Of a DNA stretch of 64,000 nucleotides, positions 62,003 through 64,000 are shown in pieces; position 1 is the stretch's first letter; every line of letters starts with the position of its first letter. The notes under the pieces are model-generated. The model saw only the letters and a list, made by a program, of their open reading frames with translations. It did no database searches and was not told the DNA's origin. Both the position numbers and the translations under genes were made by a program. The stretch comes from Dysgonomonadaceae bacterium zrk40 (GTDB lineage: Bacteria > Bacteroidota > Bacteroidia > Bacteroidales > Dysgonomonadaceae), in NCBI GenBank assembly GCA_016916535.1, contig CP070276.1, forward strand, positions 1,364,001 to 1,428,000, given 5' to 3'.

Positions 62003-62131
62003 GCAATTAATTTATATTCTGCCTGCAGTGCACTTTTTTTTGCATCTGGCGGTGATAGGAAGGGTTTCTGAAAGAACATTTTTTGCCATTGAGCGTTTTA
62101 TTTACAAGTAACAAAAAAAAAGAACATATTT

Positions 62132-62647
62132 ATGGTAAGCAAAGAACTTGAAACAGCTATCAACAAACAGATTAACGCCGAATTCTGGTCGGCCTATCTC
62201 TATCTCTCCATGTCGGCCCATTTCGCGAACAAGGGATTGCCCGGCTTCGCAAACTGGTTCAACGTACAGTTCCGTGAGGAGCAAGATCATGCCCTCAAGC
62301 TGATGAACTACCTCATCTCAAAGGGCAACAGGGTGGAGCTGACACCCATCGAAAAGGTTGACACCGAATGGAACTCCGTGCTGCATGCCTTTGAAGATAC
62401 GCTAGAACATGAAAAGGTGGTCACCTCACTGATCAACAATCTGGTATCACTATCCCGCAAGGAGAACGATTATGCCACTGAGAACATGCTGCAGTGGTTC
62501 GTGAGCGAGCAGGTGGAGGAAGAGGAGACTGCACAGGGAATGATCGATAGCCTCAAACTGATCGGCGACAACGGCTTCGGCCTCTACACCATGGACAAGG
62601 AGCTGGCACAGAGGAGTTACACACCGCTGGCCACAGCACAGGCATGA
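62132..62647 (+). CDS. ftnA: Ferritin (FtnA type)
   Basis: 171 residues, four-helix bundle. Ferroxidase-centre residues are in ELETAINKQINAEFWSAYLY (Glu17), FREEQDHALKLMNYL (Glu-x-x-His) and WFVSEQVEEEETAQGMIDSL (Glu and Gln). It has the bacterial non-haem type C terminus. It oxidises and stores iron in a 24-mer shell and limits peroxide-iron chemistry. Its stop overlaps the start of a small membrane-protein gene by four bases. Confidence 0.95.
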   Translation: MVSKELETAINKQINAEFWSAYLYLSMSAHFANKGLPGFANWFNVQFREEQDHALKLMNYLISKGNRVELTPIEKVDTEWNSVLHAFEDTLEHEKVVTSLINNLVSLSRKENDYATENMLQWFVSEQVEEEETAQGMIDSLKLIGDNGFGLYTMDKELAQRSYTPLATAQA

Positions 62648-62934
62648 CGATGGACCCAAAATACAAAAAACTGATCAAATGCCTGCTGCTTGACGCGGTG
62701 GGCATGGCATCTGCCGCCATTCCCCTGATCGACGTGGTCTGGGCGCCGGTGGCTGCATCCATCAGTTACAAGATGTTTGGTGAACGGCGGGGTAAGTACA
62801 CCTCGCTGATCACCTTCGTGGAGGAGCTCCTGCCGATAACCGACGTGGTGCCCTCCTTCACCATCTTCTGGTTTATCTTCGACTTCCTGGGTATCGGCAA
62901 GGAGAAAATAATTTTCACCAACCAAAGCCAATAA
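62644..62934 (+). CDS. Small membrane protein coupled to ferritin
   Basis: 96 residues (ATGs at codons 1 and 3). Two or three hydrophobic stretches (LLLDAVGMASAAIPLIDVVW and VVPSFTIFWFIFDFLGI) indicate a membrane protein with a Tyr/Lys-rich N terminus. The ATG overlaps the ferritin stop (ATGA), so translation is coupled. I do not know the family's function; a link to iron handling is inference from position only. Confidence 0.7.
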   Translation: MTMDPKYKKLIKCLLLDAVGMASAAIPLIDVVWAPVAASISYKMFGERRGKYTSLITFVEELLPITDVVPSFTIFWFIFDFLGIGKEKIIFTNQSQ

Positions 62935-62951
62935 CTGATAACTGAAATTCA

Positions 62952-64000
<1,049 letters not shown>

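Overview
The window comes from a Bacteroidota (Bacteroidales) chromosome. The evidence is TonB-dependent receptors with no proteobacterial context, DUF4494 and DUF4878 proteins, an anaerobic-type (Ser) sulfatase, a serine palmitoyltransferase, and many start regions carrying the Bacteroidota promoter pattern (-7 TAnnTTTG, some with -33 TTTG about 20 bases upstream). A Dysgonomonadaceae/Porphyromonadaceae-like anaerobe fits, but the species cannot be fixed from the sequence alone. Most of the window is moderately GC-rich. The stretch at about 43.1-46.4 kb is visibly AT-richer.

Layout. 0-4.1 kb: end of a sialic-acid/host-glycan operon (GH20-type hexosaminidase tail, a Kelch mutarotase fused to a sodium:solute symporter, N-acetylneuraminate lyase). 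4.2-9.8 kb (minus strand): dnaJ-grpE, an HD hydrolase, oxyR with a dihydroorotate-dehydrogenase-like flavoprotein, and yggS-DUF4494. 10-18.7 kb: DUF554 and APC transporter genes, a TonB receptor with a promoter-overlapping dyad, a DUF486 remnant, pncA, a HipA-like kinase/DUF3037 pair, and a muropeptide-recycling pair (dipeptide epimerase, NlpC/P60). 18.7-22.8 kb: an 11-bp tandem repeat, an exported isoaspartyl methyltransferase, guaB, a peroxiredoxin and a cupin lipoprotein. 22.9-26.7 kb: a four-gene plus-strand cluster (TonB receptor, secreted helical protein, membrane protein, small winged-helix regulator). 27-31.5 kb (minus): a GNAT/alanine-racemase-fold pair, an ohrR-glutathione peroxidase operon with palindromic operator candidates, and a YciI/DUF1801/VOC cluster containing a stop-interrupted small gene. 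31.5-33 kb: zinc-ribbon protein and geranylgeranyl-reductase-like flavoprotein.

33-38.8 kb is a six-gene minus-strand operon: TetR, outer-membrane barrel, ABC ATPase, two FtsX-type permeases and a LolA-like carrier. It looks like a dedicated regulated pathway moving a lipidic or lipoprotein cargo across the envelope. 39-41 kb holds an S-type sulfatase and the debris of a second one. 41-46.4 kb is accessory DNA: small lipoproteins, a papain-like hydrolase, a gene broken by an in-frame TGA, and an AT-rich 658-aa nuclease-helicase (DUF2075-like) that may be a horizontally acquired defence gene. 46.5-52.3 kb: an intergenic hairpin with 11-bp repeats, then a seven-PAS hybrid histidine kinase frameshifted at a G run and a REC-first histidine kinase. 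52.4-64 kb: UvrD-like helicase, MFS transporter, lipocalin, GH43 lipoprotein, a second dihydroorotate-dehydrogenase-like protein, DUF389 protein, serine palmitoyltransferase, ferritin with a coupled membrane protein, a TraB/GumN lipoprotein, and the end of an RlmD-type rRNA methyltransferase.

No rRNA, tRNA, CRISPR array, intact insertion sequence or prophage gene was recognised. Functional assignments rest on motifs and recalled family features; no database search was run.
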